DNA of 64,000 nucleotides, from NCBI GenBank assembly GCA_039198065.1, contig JBCCTU010000001.1, positions 124,001-188,000 of the forward strand, in the 5' to 3' direction. This document shows, one piece after another, positions 1 through 7,666 of this stretch. A model generated the notes under the pieces. It worked only from the letters and a program-made list of their open reading frames with translations, was not told the origin of the DNA and made no database searches. This stretch comes from CALHVX01 sp039198065 (GTDB lineage: Bacteria > Pseudomonadota > Gammaproteobacteria > Pseudomonadales > Azotimanducaceae). Within the stretch, counting starts at the first letter, position 1; every line of letters begins with the position of its first letter. Made by a program: the position numbers and the translations under genes.

Positions 1-140
1 CTGTGAGTCCCAGGATGTGAACCCGTTGGCAGTCTTGCTGCGACGATCGTCCTAACCTAGGTCTCAGCCCGGACGACGGTCTACCCTCATCTTCCGTGGC
101 ACCCCAGGAAATGCATTCAAGGATTGAACGAAGCGTAACC

Positions 141-524
141 ATGACGCAGCTACACCCGAACGCCGCCGCTCTGCTGAAACGCGCTGAAGGTCGATTGATT
201 ACGATCGACGGGAGACTGTCGCTTGTGCTGGACGTCGACACCGAGGCTCAGATCGCGCGGATCAGCCGACGGGAAAACGATCAGCAGCAAGTACTCGAGT
301 TTACGCTGGCCCAGCTTGCCGCTCACCTGGCCGAGGATTCGGACCCGGGTACAGTCGAACCGGTGAGTGACTTCGGTGCAGAAGACCGGGTTACCCGACG
401 CGGTGATCAGTGGTTCTTCAAAACCAGAGACGGTCGGGAAGGTCCCTTCAGGTCAGAAACGGAAGCCCGGGCGGCGCTGCGAAGTTTCGTATCCGAGCGG
501 CTCCAGGACCCAAGCCCAGCCTAA
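141..524 (+). CDS. Small DUF6316-like hypothetical protein
   Basis: This is a 127-residue soluble protein with no signal peptide or membrane segment. The C-terminal third has the pattern WFFKTRDGREGPF followed by an alanine-rich helix, which resembles the short W(Y/F)F-x-TREG-x-GP(Y/F) domain called DUF6316 in gammaproteobacteria; this is from memory of the family, not a search. The function is unknown. An in-frame ATG lies 45 bases upstream at 96, but I chose 141 because the extra 15 residues are Arg/Ser-rich and unlike the rest. The gene stands alone and is followed by a convergent gene. Confidence 0.6.
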   Translation: MTQLHPNAAALLKRAEGRLITIDGRLSLVLDVDTEAQIARISRRENDQQQVLEFTLAQLAAHLAEDSDPGTVEPVSDFGAEDRVTRRGDQWFFKTRDGREGPFRSETEARAALRSFVSERLQDPSPA

Positions 525-595
525 GCCGAGGTTGGCCGTCGCTCAACCGCACGCCGAACCCAAGTTTATCGCTAGTCGGGGGCTGTTAAACGACC

Positions 596-1375
596 CTACT
601 CTATAGCCGTGGGGAGAGCGGACACCGGCGTCGTTGCCGGCATCGGGTGCTCATCCGCCGTAACAGAAGGCTCATCCGCCGTCACGGAAAGCTCGTCCGC
701 GGTTGCGTCGAACAGCGCGTGATACGCCGCTTCCTCACACTCACCGAGGGCAAAGACCACCCGATCCCGGGCGTAGTCCTTACGCAGCGCTTCCTGCTCA
801 CGTCGACGCGCCGCGATCTGCTCCTCAAGGTTGGCAATCTGGAAGCGGGCACGTTCGATGTTACCGACCAACGTCGGTCCGACGGCGGCACCGCTGCGTT
901 CCTGCCGCGCAGCCTGCGCTTCAAAGTCTCGCAGCTGATTCTGCACGTGGGACAGATTAGCCTGGGTATTCAGAACTCGGTTTTCCAACGACTCCATGGC
1001 CTGCCGTTCGGCAGCATCGATGTCCTCGGTGCTTTCGTACATGGCCAGAACCCGACGCTTCGAAGCCATGCAAAGATCAAATCGCCGTTCAAATTCGGCC
1101 TTGGCTCGAGCTTCTTCCGGGGTGAGCTGCGGCGCCACAAGCTCCAGCACCCGGCCACTGCGACTGTCGATCACCTCATAGCCCAACGGAACCCGATCGT
1201 TGGGGATACTGGAAGCCATGACGACAATCCCGTCGGAGTTCAGATAGCGGTACATGTTCGCAGCCTGAGCGGGCGCGCAGACCAGGGCTGCCGACAACAG
1301 GCACGCCGCCAGGCAACCTGCCTGCAACCGGCGCGATGGCCGTTCGAACGTGGTTCTTGTCGGAAGATTAGTCAA
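596..1375 (-). CDS. Exported DUF4124-like protein with coiled coil
   Basis: This is a 259-residue protein with an N-terminal signal peptide whose hydrophobic stretch ends in an Ala-x-Ala site near residue 38 (APAQA). A short segment after it, starting MYRYLNSDG, resembles the DUF4124 domain of periplasmic proteins. The middle (about residues 90-200) is highly charged and helical and probably forms a coiled coil. The C-terminal tail contains a threefold seven-residue repeat (see the repeat at 650-712). The function is unknown. A second DUF4124 protein lies at 57653-58354. The start is supported by the well-formed signal sequence. Confidence 0.65.
   Translation of the reverse strand: MTNLPTRTTFERPSRRLQAGCLAACLLSAALVCAPAQAANMYRYLNSDGIVVMASSIPNDRVPLGYEVIDSRSGRVLELVAPQLTPEEARAKAEFERRFDLCMASKRRVLAMYESTEDIDAAERQAMESLENRVLNTQANLSHVQNQLRDFEAQAARQERSGAAVGPTLVGNIERARFQIANLEEQIAARRREQEALRKDYARDRVVFALGECEEAAYHALFDATADELSVTADEPSVTADEHPMPATTPVSALPTAIE
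650..712. repeat. 21-bp in-frame tandem repeat (3 copies)
   Basis: Three consecutive 21-base units beginning CTC(A/G)TCCGC(C/G)G encode SVTADEP-like heptads at the C terminus of the DUF4124-like protein. The first two copies are nearly identical and the third is diverged. The unit is a multiple of three, so copy-number change keeps the frame. Confidence 0.7.
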
Positions 1376-1463
1376 CTTTCTTTCAGCCGTAGCCTTGGAC
1401 GCACCGTACTGTCAGCCCAAGTATCTGGCCACCCCCATTAACCGTCAATGAACCGCCTGTGGC

Positions 1464-2258
1464 CTAGGTTCGGACGCAGTACTCGGCCTGATAGTTCACC
1501 AACTGGTCGTGCCAGCGTCCGTGATCTGCGTTGGGTTCCCCCGTACCCGTCGACTGCAGGTACGCCAGCACGTCTTCGAGCCGCAGCAGACTCCGCACCG
1601 GGACCCCCAGTTCATCCTCCAAAGCCTGGACCGCAGAGGGTGCCGAAGGCTCGGGCCGTACTCGCTCACGGCGGTCCATGGTTATGACCACTGATTGCAG
1701 CACCCCACCCTCCGCTTTGATCAACTGTGCGGCCTCGCGTAGGGCTGTGCCGGCCGTGAGCACGTCGTCGAGTAAGGCCACCCGCTGACCGGCAAGGGCC
1801 GCGCCGACCAGCTGCCCGCCCTCCCCATGGGCCTTCGGCTCTTTGCGGTTGTAGGTGATCCCAACGGCGCGCCCGGCTGCTGCCCAGTCCATAGCGACCG
1901 CAACAGCGAGCGGTATCCCTTTATAGGCGGGACCGAAAACGACGTTGGGGATGAGGTCGGCCTGTTCGAGCACGGCCCGGTAGCCGGCCGCGAGCGTTCG
2001 CAGCGCCGTCCCCGAGGTGAGCTTGCCGAAGTTGAAAAAATACGGGCTGCGTCGACCGGACTTGAGCGTGAAGTCACCAAACTGAAGCACGGCTTCGTTG
2101 ATGAACAGACGAATGAGTTCGTCGCGCGCGGCGGGAGAAACGGAGTCGGTGGATGTCAGAGCGGGATACCGGCAGCGGAGGTAGCCGATTATGCCGGTAA
2201 CCGCTCGCGCGGTGCTAACGCATGCGTTCGAAGAGCTCCTGAATACCGGTCTCCGCAA
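1464..2258 (-). CDS. pyrE: Orotate phosphoribosyltransferase
   Basis: PyrE transfers phosphoribose from PRPP to orotate to give OMP in cytosolic pyrimidine synthesis. The family N-terminal motif LQFGDFTLKSGRRSPYFFN and the PRPP-binding motif VALLDDVLTAGTA are both clear. The open frame is 264 residues, about 50 longer than usual for the family. The only canonical start is the ATG at 2258, which lies 44 bases inside the upstream rph gene. Between it and the conserved region there is no in-frame ATG, GTG or TTG, only a CTG at 2159 that would give 231 residues. The product is certain; the start is not. Confidence 0.9.
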   Translation of the reverse strand: MRRPVFRSSSNACVSTARAVTGIIGYLRCRYPALTSTDSVSPAARDELIRLFINEAVLQFGDFTLKSGRRSPYFFNFGKLTSGTALRTLAAGYRAVLEQADLIPNVVFGPAYKGIPLAVAVAMDWAAAGRAVGITYNRKEPKAHGEGGQLVGAALAGQRVALLDDVLTAGTALREAAQLIKAEGGVLQSVVITMDRRERVRPEPSAPSAVQALEDELGVPVRSLLRLEDVLAYLQSTGTGEPNADHGRWHDQLVNYQAEYCVRT

Positions 2259-2922
2259 GGGTCAGAAGCGCGGTCAGCTCCCCGTGCACGAACGGTTTTC
2301 CCTCTGCCGTACCCTGGATCTCGATGAACCCCTGACCGTCGAGCATGACGACATTCATGTCGGTCTCGGCAGAGGAGTCCTCGGCGTAGTCGAGGTCAAG
2401 GACCGGAGTGTCCCGCCATATTCCGACGGAGATGGCGGCAACCAAAGACGTCATAGCGGACTCCAGCTTCAGACTCCGAAGGGCATCTCGGACCGCCAGC
2501 GCAGCCCCCGTGATCGATGCCGTCCGGGTACCCCCGTCGGCCTGCAGGACGTCGCAGTCGATGCGCACCGTGCGCTCGCCCAGCGCCTCGAGATCGACTG
2601 CGGCACGGAGCGACCGGCCGATGAGCCGTTGAATCTCCACCGTACGCCCGCTTTGCTTTCCCCGAGCGGCCTCCCGGTCACTGCGCGTGTGGGTTGATCC
2701 GGGCAGCATGCCGTACTCGGCGGTCAACCAACCACGGCCGCGGCCGCGGAGAAATCCGGGTACACCGTCCTCGACACAGGCGGTGCACAGCACGCGGGTT
2801 GCACCAAACGAGACGAGCACAGAACCCGCCGCGTGGCGCGTAAACCCGTGCTCGAAGGTAACGGGGCGCAGCTCGTCGGTCACTCTGCCGCTCGGTCGCG
2901 CTATGGCGCTGGAATCACTCAT
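2215..2922 (-). CDS. rph: Ribonuclease PH
   Basis: RNase PH is a phosphate-dependent 3'-to-5' exoribonuclease that trims tRNA 3' ends. The 235-residue product has the usual length and the family blocks near the N terminus (RPVTFEHGFTRHAAGSVLVS), LTAEYGMLPGSTHTR and the acidic core DCDVLQADGGTRTASI. It is upstream of and overlaps the pyrE frame, the classical rph-pyrE order. It diverges from yicC across a gap of about 106 bases. Confidence 0.95.
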   Translation of the reverse strand: MSDSSAIARPSGRVTDELRPVTFEHGFTRHAAGSVLVSFGATRVLCTACVEDGVPGFLRGRGRGWLTAEYGMLPGSTHTRSDREAARGKQSGRTVEIQRLIGRSLRAAVDLEALGERTVRIDCDVLQADGGTRTASITGAALAVRDALRSLKLESAMTSLVAAISVGIWRDTPVLDLDYAEDSSAETDMNVVMLDGQGFIEIQGTAEGKPFVHGELTALLTLAETGIQELFERMR

Positions 2923-3028
2923 GGGCTCTCAGTTGGTCACACAGGGCCCACAGTTTAACGAAGTCCCGGTCTGCCGGCGGGCTCGCGAGCTGCGGTATGC
3001 TCAGGTCGAGGGGAACGGGAACACCACC

Positions 3029-3916
3029 ATGCCGCAAGAGTCTGCCGCCAAAACGCGCTCCATGACCGCGTTCGCGCGCCGCCAGACGTCGACCAAGGGC
3101 CGGCTTCTGATCTGGGAAATCCGCAGCGTAAACCACCGCTTTCTGGAGCCACAGCTGCGCCTGCCGGACGCCATGCGGCAGCTCGAGCTGCCGCTGCGCG
3201 ACATTCTTCGGAAAAATCTGAAGCGGGGTAAGATCGATTGTTCGCTCCGCATCGAGGTACAGGAGGTCGGCGCCGGCATCACGCTCAACCGGCCGCTGCT
3301 CCTCAACCTGCTGTCGGTCCTTGAACAGATGCGTCGCGACGCGCCCGAGATCGGTTCCCCAAACCCGATCGAGTTGCTGCAATGGCCTGGCATCATCGGC
3401 GATCAGTCAGAAGTTGAGCAGGAGTTCCTCGGCTCTACGGTGACGGACCTGTTCGAAGAGACCCTGACCGATCTGCTGGCGCATCGGGCGCGCGAGGGCG
3501 AGGCGCTGCATATTGCGATCAGCGAAAGGCTCGACGAGATCGAACGGCTAGTGGGTGAGTGCGTTTCGTTGACGAAGGATCTCGCCGGGGTGACGGCGCG
3601 CAAGCTAAAGCAGCGCCTCAGCGACCTCGGGGCAAGCAGCGACGGACCGCGGATCGAGCAGGAAATCGCCATGCTCGCCAGTCGCGCAGACGTGGCCGAG
3701 GAGCTCGACCGACTGGCGATTCACATCGAGGAGGCCCGCGGCAGCCTCAAGGCCGACGGGCCGCACGGTCGGCGCCTGGACTTTCTGACGCAGGAGCTGA
3801 ACCGCGAAGCCAACACGCTCGCGTCAAAATCCATCCTGGCGGAAACTTCGCAGCGAGCGGTAGAACTCAAGGTGATCATCGAACAGATCCGGGAACAGGT
3901 GCAGAACATCGAGTGA
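3029..3916 (+). CDS. yicC: YicC family endoribonuclease-like protein
   Basis: This 295-residue protein begins MPQESAAKTRSMTAFAR and carries the family signatures RSMTAFAR, EIRSVNHRFLEPQLRLP and, at the C terminus, LDFLTQELNREANTLASKS and VELKVIIEQIREQVQNIE. YicC proteins are linked to RNA turnover; E. coli YicC has been described as an endoribonuclease. The frame stays open upstream to 2687, but that part is antisense to rph, so I chose the ATG at 3029. It sits directly before gmk, the usual gammaproteobacterial order. Confidence 0.93.
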   Translation: MPQESAAKTRSMTAFARRQTSTKGRLLIWEIRSVNHRFLEPQLRLPDAMRQLELPLRDILRKNLKRGKIDCSLRIEVQEVGAGITLNRPLLLNLLSVLEQMRRDAPEIGSPNPIELLQWPGIIGDQSEVEQEFLGSTVTDLFEETLTDLLAHRAREGEALHIAISERLDEIERLVGECVSLTKDLAGVTARKLKQRLSDLGASSDGPRIEQEIAMLASRADVAEELDRLAIHIEEARGSLKADGPHGRRLDFLTQELNREANTLASKSILAETSQRAVELKVIIEQIREQVQNIE

Positions 3917-3938
3917 TCACACAACGAGCGCTCAACCC

Positions 3939-4610
3939 GTGAGCCGCCAACCGGGCACGGCAGCAGGCGATGTTCTGCGCCAGAACGACAGCCAGCCGCA
4001 GGGACTGCTGATCGTCGTGTCCGCGCCGTCCGGCGCTGGAAAAACCAGCCTTGTTCGCGCCGCCGGCGAGCGCGACCCCAGGCTGGTCGTATCGGTATCG
4101 CATACCACCCGGGATCAGCGGCCCGGTGAGCTGGATGGGGTCAACTACCACTTTGTGAGCGACGCCCACTTCCGCCGCATGATCGATGCCGATGATTTCG
4201 TCGAACACGCAGAGGTGTTCGGCAACCGCTACGGCACCAGCCGGAGTGCCCTCAGCGCAGCCATCGCTGCCGGTTCCGACGTGGTATTGGAAATCGACTG
4301 GCAGGGAGCGGCGCAGGTACGCACATCGTTCCAGCGCGATCAGATCAGTGTGTTTATCTTGCCGCCATCGGTCAGCGCTCTCGACAGCCGCCTGCGAGGG
4401 CGGGGACGAGACGACGAGGCCACAATCCAAGCGCGAATGGAAAAAGCGCGCAGCGAAATGAGCCATTTTCGCGATTTCGACTACCTTTTGATCAACGATC
4501 GCTTCGAAGCGGCCGTGGACGAGTTTCTTGCCCTGGTCCGCGCCGAGCGTCTGCGCCTGCATCGCCAGGCGGGCCAGCATCAGCACCTGATTGATGAGCT
4601 GCTGGGCTGA
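3939..4610 (+). CDS. gmk: Guanylate kinase
   Basis: Guanylate kinase phosphorylates GMP to GDP with ATP. The 223-residue protein has the P-loop SAPSGAGKTSL near residue 28, the GMP-binding segment SVSHTTRDQRPGELDGVNYHF, and the lid/DNDL-like tail (DYLLINDRFE). The predicted start is a GTG at 3939, giving about 20 residues ahead of the kinase fold, a little longer than the E. coli enzyme. It follows yicC by 22 bases. Confidence 0.96.
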   Translation: MSRQPGTAAGDVLRQNDSQPQGLLIVVSAPSGAGKTSLVRAAGERDPRLVVSVSHTTRDQRPGELDGVNYHFVSDAHFRRMIDADDFVEHAEVFGNRYGTSRSALSAAIAAGSDVVLEIDWQGAAQVRTSFQRDQISVFILPPSVSALDSRLRGRGRDDEATIQARMEKARSEMSHFRDFDYLLINDRFEAAVDEFLALVRAERLRLHRQAGQHQHLIDELLG

Positions 4611-4652
4611 CGGCCAGCGCCGATCCAGCAGGCCACGGCACCCGGGGCGGTA

Positions 4653-4682
4653 TTGAATCCGCGGCCGGCGAGCCGCTAAACT
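4653..4682 (+). promoter_or_regulatory. Possible sigma-70 promoter of rpoZ-spoT
   Basis: A TTGAAT hexamer and a TAAACT hexamer are separated by 18 bases in the gmk-rpoZ gap, ending about 44 bases before the rpoZ ATG. This was read by eye in a GC-rich spacer where such AT-rich hexamers stand out. Confidence 0.35.
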
Positions 4683-4726
4683 CCGCCGCCCGGCGCCGCT
4701 GCCGCCTACCCGATCCGAGGACCGCC

Positions 4727-4999
4727 ATGGCTCGCATTACCGTTGAAGACTGCCTCGAACACGTCGATAACCGTTTCGAGCTGGTCATGTTGGCCACCCG
4801 CCGCGCGCGCAACCTGCGACGCTTCAATCTGGAGCCCCTGGTTCCGGAAGAGAACGACAAGCTGACGGTCATTGCCCTGCGCGAAATCGCCGAAGGCGTC
4901 ATTACCCACGAAATGCTTGACGAGCAGGAAGCCACTCGGGAGGATGAACCGATCAGCTTGACGTTCGGCCTCGGAGATGCAGAGCCCGCAGATTTCTGA
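4727..4999 (+). CDS. rpoZ: RNA polymerase omega subunit
   Basis: The omega subunit helps assemble RNA polymerase by clamping beta-prime, and in proteobacteria it forms part of a ppGpp site. The 90-residue product starts MARITVEDCLEHVDNRFELV and continues with ATRRARNL, the standard omega signature. Its 3' end overlaps the start of spoT by 23 bases, so the two are probably translationally coupled, as is common in Gammaproteobacteria. Confidence 0.96.
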   Translation: MARITVEDCLEHVDNRFELVMLATRRARNLRRFNLEPLVPEENDKLTVIALREIAEGVITHEMLDEQEATREDEPISLTFGLGDAEPADF

Positions 5000-7190
5000 G
5001 CCGACCTCACCGACCCAGCACCAGGCTGTCTCCCGCTTACGGACGGCAGCCCTCCGAGAACACGTTGCCGCCCCGGTAACCTTCGAGCAGCTCAACGAAA
5101 AACTGCTCACGTACCTGAGCCCTGAGCCCCTCACGGTCGTTCGGCGCGCCTACGAGTGGGCCGAGGCCGCGCACCGCGGCCAGGCGCGCCGCACCGGCCA
5201 CCCCTACATCACACACCCCTTGGCCGTGGCAAACATCCTTGCAGATATGCGCATGGATCACGAAACCCTCGCCGCCGCGCTGCTTCACGACGTACTCGAG
5301 GACACCGAGATCGCGAAAGACACGCTCGGCAACGCCTTTGGGCTGGACATCGCCGAACTCGTCGACGGTGTCTCGAAGCTCACCAAGATGTTCCAGTCCC
5401 GCGCCGAAGCGCAGGCGGAGAATTTTCAAAAGATGGCGATGGCCATGGCGAAGGACATTCGCGTAATCATCGTCAAGCTCGCCGACCGGCTGCACAACAT
5501 GCGCACCATCGGCGTCATGAGCGACGCCCAGCGCAAACGCATCGCCCGGGAAACGCTCGAGTACTACGCCCCGATTGCCAATCGGCTCGGGATCAACAGT
5601 ATTAAACAAGAGTTCGAAGCGCTCGGTTTTGAGGCGCTGTACCCACTTCGCTCGCACCGCATTGGCCGCGCGGTAGAAAAGGCGCGCGGCAACCGCAAAG
5701 CCCTGATCAACGAAATCGCAACGTCAATTCGCACGACGCTCGAGCGGGAAGGGATTGCCGCGGAGGTCGAAAGCCGGGAGAAGCACCCGTTTTCGATCTA
5801 CCGCAAGATGCGCAGCCAGAACAAAAGCTTCGAAGAGATCATGGACGTGTTTGGTTTCCGTATCGTCGTGTCACAGGTCGACGAGTGCTACCGGGCCCTG
5901 GGCGTCGTGCACAATCTCTACAAACCCGTAGCCGGACGCTTTAAAGACTACATTGCCATTCCCAAGGTCAACGGCTATCAGTCCCTGCACACGACGCTTT
6001 TCAGCATGCACGGCGTACCCATCGAAGTGCAGATTCGAACGGAAAGTATGGCTCGCGTCGCGGAGAGCGGCATCGCCGGGCACTGGCTCTACAAAACCGA
6101 CGATGCGGACTTTCAATCATCGCAACGCCGCGCCCGACAGTGGGTCAAGGACCTGCTTGATCTGCAGGCGCAGGCCGGCAATCCACTGGAGTTCATCGAG
6201 AGCCTCAAGATCGACCTGTTTCCCGACGAGGTGTACGTGTTTACTCCGAAGGGCGACATCCTCGAGCTCCCCCGCGGTGCCTGCCCAGTCGACTTCGCCT
6301 ATGCGATCCATACCGACGTCGGCAATCGCACCGTGGCCTGCCGCATTGATCGGGCCCTCGCGCCGCTGTCTCAGCAGCTGCAGAGCGGGCAGAGCGTGGA
6401 AATCATCACCGCCAAGTCCGGTAGCCCGAACCCCGACTGGCTCACGTTCGTCGTGTCCAGCAAAGCCCGCGCGGGTATCCGGCAGGCGTTGAAGAATCAG
6501 CGCCAGAGCGATGCCGTCGCCTTCGGCCGACGGCTGCTCAATCGATCGCTGGCGGTGGAAAACAAGGCGCTCAACGACTTTGATTTCCGCAAGCTGCGGC
6601 GAACCTTCAAAGAGTTCGGCGTACGCAAGCTCGACGAACTGATGGCCGCAATCGGCAACGGTGAGCTGATGTCCTACGTCGTCGCCCAGCGTCTGCTGTC
6701 CGCTGACAATCCGGACTACCCGGGTCTCGCGGTCAACAACGACGGCCCCGTCGCCATCCGCGGCGGCGAAGGCATGGTCATCAGCTACGGCCGCTGCTGC
6801 GGACCCATTCCCGGCGACGCCATTGTCGGGCGCATGACACCGGGCAAAGGGTTCGTGGTGCACATCGAAACCTGTCGCAACATGGTCGAGATTCGCCGGC
6901 GCAGTCCCCGGGAAATCATTCCGGCCCACTGGTCGACCACCACAGTGGGTGATTTCACCACGGAGCTTCAGGTGGACGTCGCGCGTAAGAAGGGGGTGAT
7001 CGCAGAGCTGGCCGGTGAAGTCTCCGAAGCCGACGCCGGGCTCGACAACGTGAGTGTCGAAGAACGCGACGCCGAACTGTCGAGCCTGTCGTTGCGGGTC
7101 ATGGTCAAGGATCGAAAACACCTCGCCCGCGTCATGCGCCGGCTCAAAACCATTGCCGGCGTACAGCGCATCACCCGCCGCAGCTACTGA
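4977..7190 (+). CDS. spoT: Bifunctional (p)ppGpp synthetase/hydrolase SpoT
   Basis: This RelA/SpoT-family alarmone enzyme of 737 residues has the full domain order. The HD hydrolase (about 55-200) has an intact HDVLED motif at residues 104-109. The synthetase domain (about 270-400) contains RFKDYIAIPKVNGYQSLHTT. A TGS domain (about 415-475), a conserved CC region (SYGRCCGPIPGD near 600) and a C-terminal ACT domain follow. The intact HD motif argues for an active hydrolase, hence SpoT/Rel rather than RelA. It overlaps rpoZ by 23 bases. Confidence 0.95.
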   Translation: MQSPQISEPTSPTQHQAVSRLRTAALREHVAAPVTFEQLNEKLLTYLSPEPLTVVRRAYEWAEAAHRGQARRTGHPYITHPLAVANILADMRMDHETLAAALLHDVLEDTEIAKDTLGNAFGLDIAELVDGVSKLTKMFQSRAEAQAENFQKMAMAMAKDIRVIIVKLADRLHNMRTIGVMSDAQRKRIARETLEYYAPIANRLGINSIKQEFEALGFEALYPLRSHRIGRAVEKARGNRKALINEIATSIRTTLEREGIAAEVESREKHPFSIYRKMRSQNKSFEEIMDVFGFRIVVSQVDECYRALGVVHNLYKPVAGRFKDYIAIPKVNGYQSLHTTLFSMHGVPIEVQIRTESMARVAESGIAGHWLYKTDDADFQSSQRRARQWVKDLLDLQAQAGNPLEFIESLKIDLFPDEVYVFTPKGDILELPRGACPVDFAYAIHTDVGNRTVACRIDRALAPLSQQLQSGQSVEIITAKSGSPNPDWLTFVVSSKARAGIRQALKNQRQSDAVAFGRRLLNRSLAVENKALNDFDFRKLRRTFKEFGVRKLDELMAAIGNGELMSYVVAQRLLSADNPDYPGLAVNNDGPVAIRGGEGMVISYGRCCGPIPGDAIVGRMTPGKGFVVHIETCRNMVEIRRRSPREIIPAHWSTTTVGDFTTELQVDVARKKGVIAELAGEVSEADAGLDNVSVEERDAELSSLSLRVMVKDRKHLARVMRRLKTIAGVQRITRRSY

Positions 7191-7223
7191 ACGCCACCCA
7201 CCGCCTCGCTAAGGAGTCCAACT

Positions 7224-7655
7224 TTGTCCAGCGCCGATCCCGTCAGCACGCGTGAGCGTGCGGTCATCGCAACCGACCGTGCACCGGCAGCCATAGGCAC
7301 CTATTCCCAAGCCGTGCGTCTCGACGCGTTGGTCTTTTTATCGGGTCAGATTCCCCTCGATCCGGCGACCATGACCCTGGTCGAAGGGGATTTCAGCGCC
7401 CAGGCGGAACGCGCGTTTCAGAACCTGGCGGCCGTGTGCGAAGCCGCCGGGGGCAGCCTCAACGATATCGGCAAGCTCACCGTTTACCTTACCGATCTCG
7501 GCAACTTTGCCGACGTGAACGCCACCATGGAACGCCATTTTACCGCGCCGTTTCCGGCTCGTGCCGCCATCGAGGTGTCGGCGCTGCCAAAAGGCGCCCT
7601 CATCGAGGTTGACGCAATCATGGCGCTGCCGCCCGTCGACCGCCCAGCGGGCTGA
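7224..7655 (+). CDS. ridA: RidA family enamine/imine deaminase
   Basis: RidA hydrolyses reactive 2-aminoacrylate-type enamines made by PLP enzymes. The 143-residue product has the family motifs AIGTYSQAV near the N terminus, FLSGQIPLDP and the C-terminal block PARAAIEVSALPKGALIEVDAI with the conserved substrate-binding Arg. The start is a TTG at 7224, chosen because an AAGGAG ribosome-binding site lies about 8 bases upstream. It sits between spoT and recG, its usual neighbours. Confidence 0.93.
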   Translation: MSSADPVSTRERAVIATDRAPAAIGTYSQAVRLDALVFLSGQIPLDPATMTLVEGDFSAQAERAFQNLAAVCEAAGGSLNDIGKLTVYLTDLGNFADVNATMERHFTAPFPARAAIEVSALPKGALIEVDAIMALPPVDRPAG

Positions 7656-7666
7656 TCGACAATCGC

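Noticed and set aside
6117..7121. Long - strand frame (334 codons) inside spoT
   Set aside because: Antisense to a clear spoT domain; high GC opens such frames, and no domain is visible.
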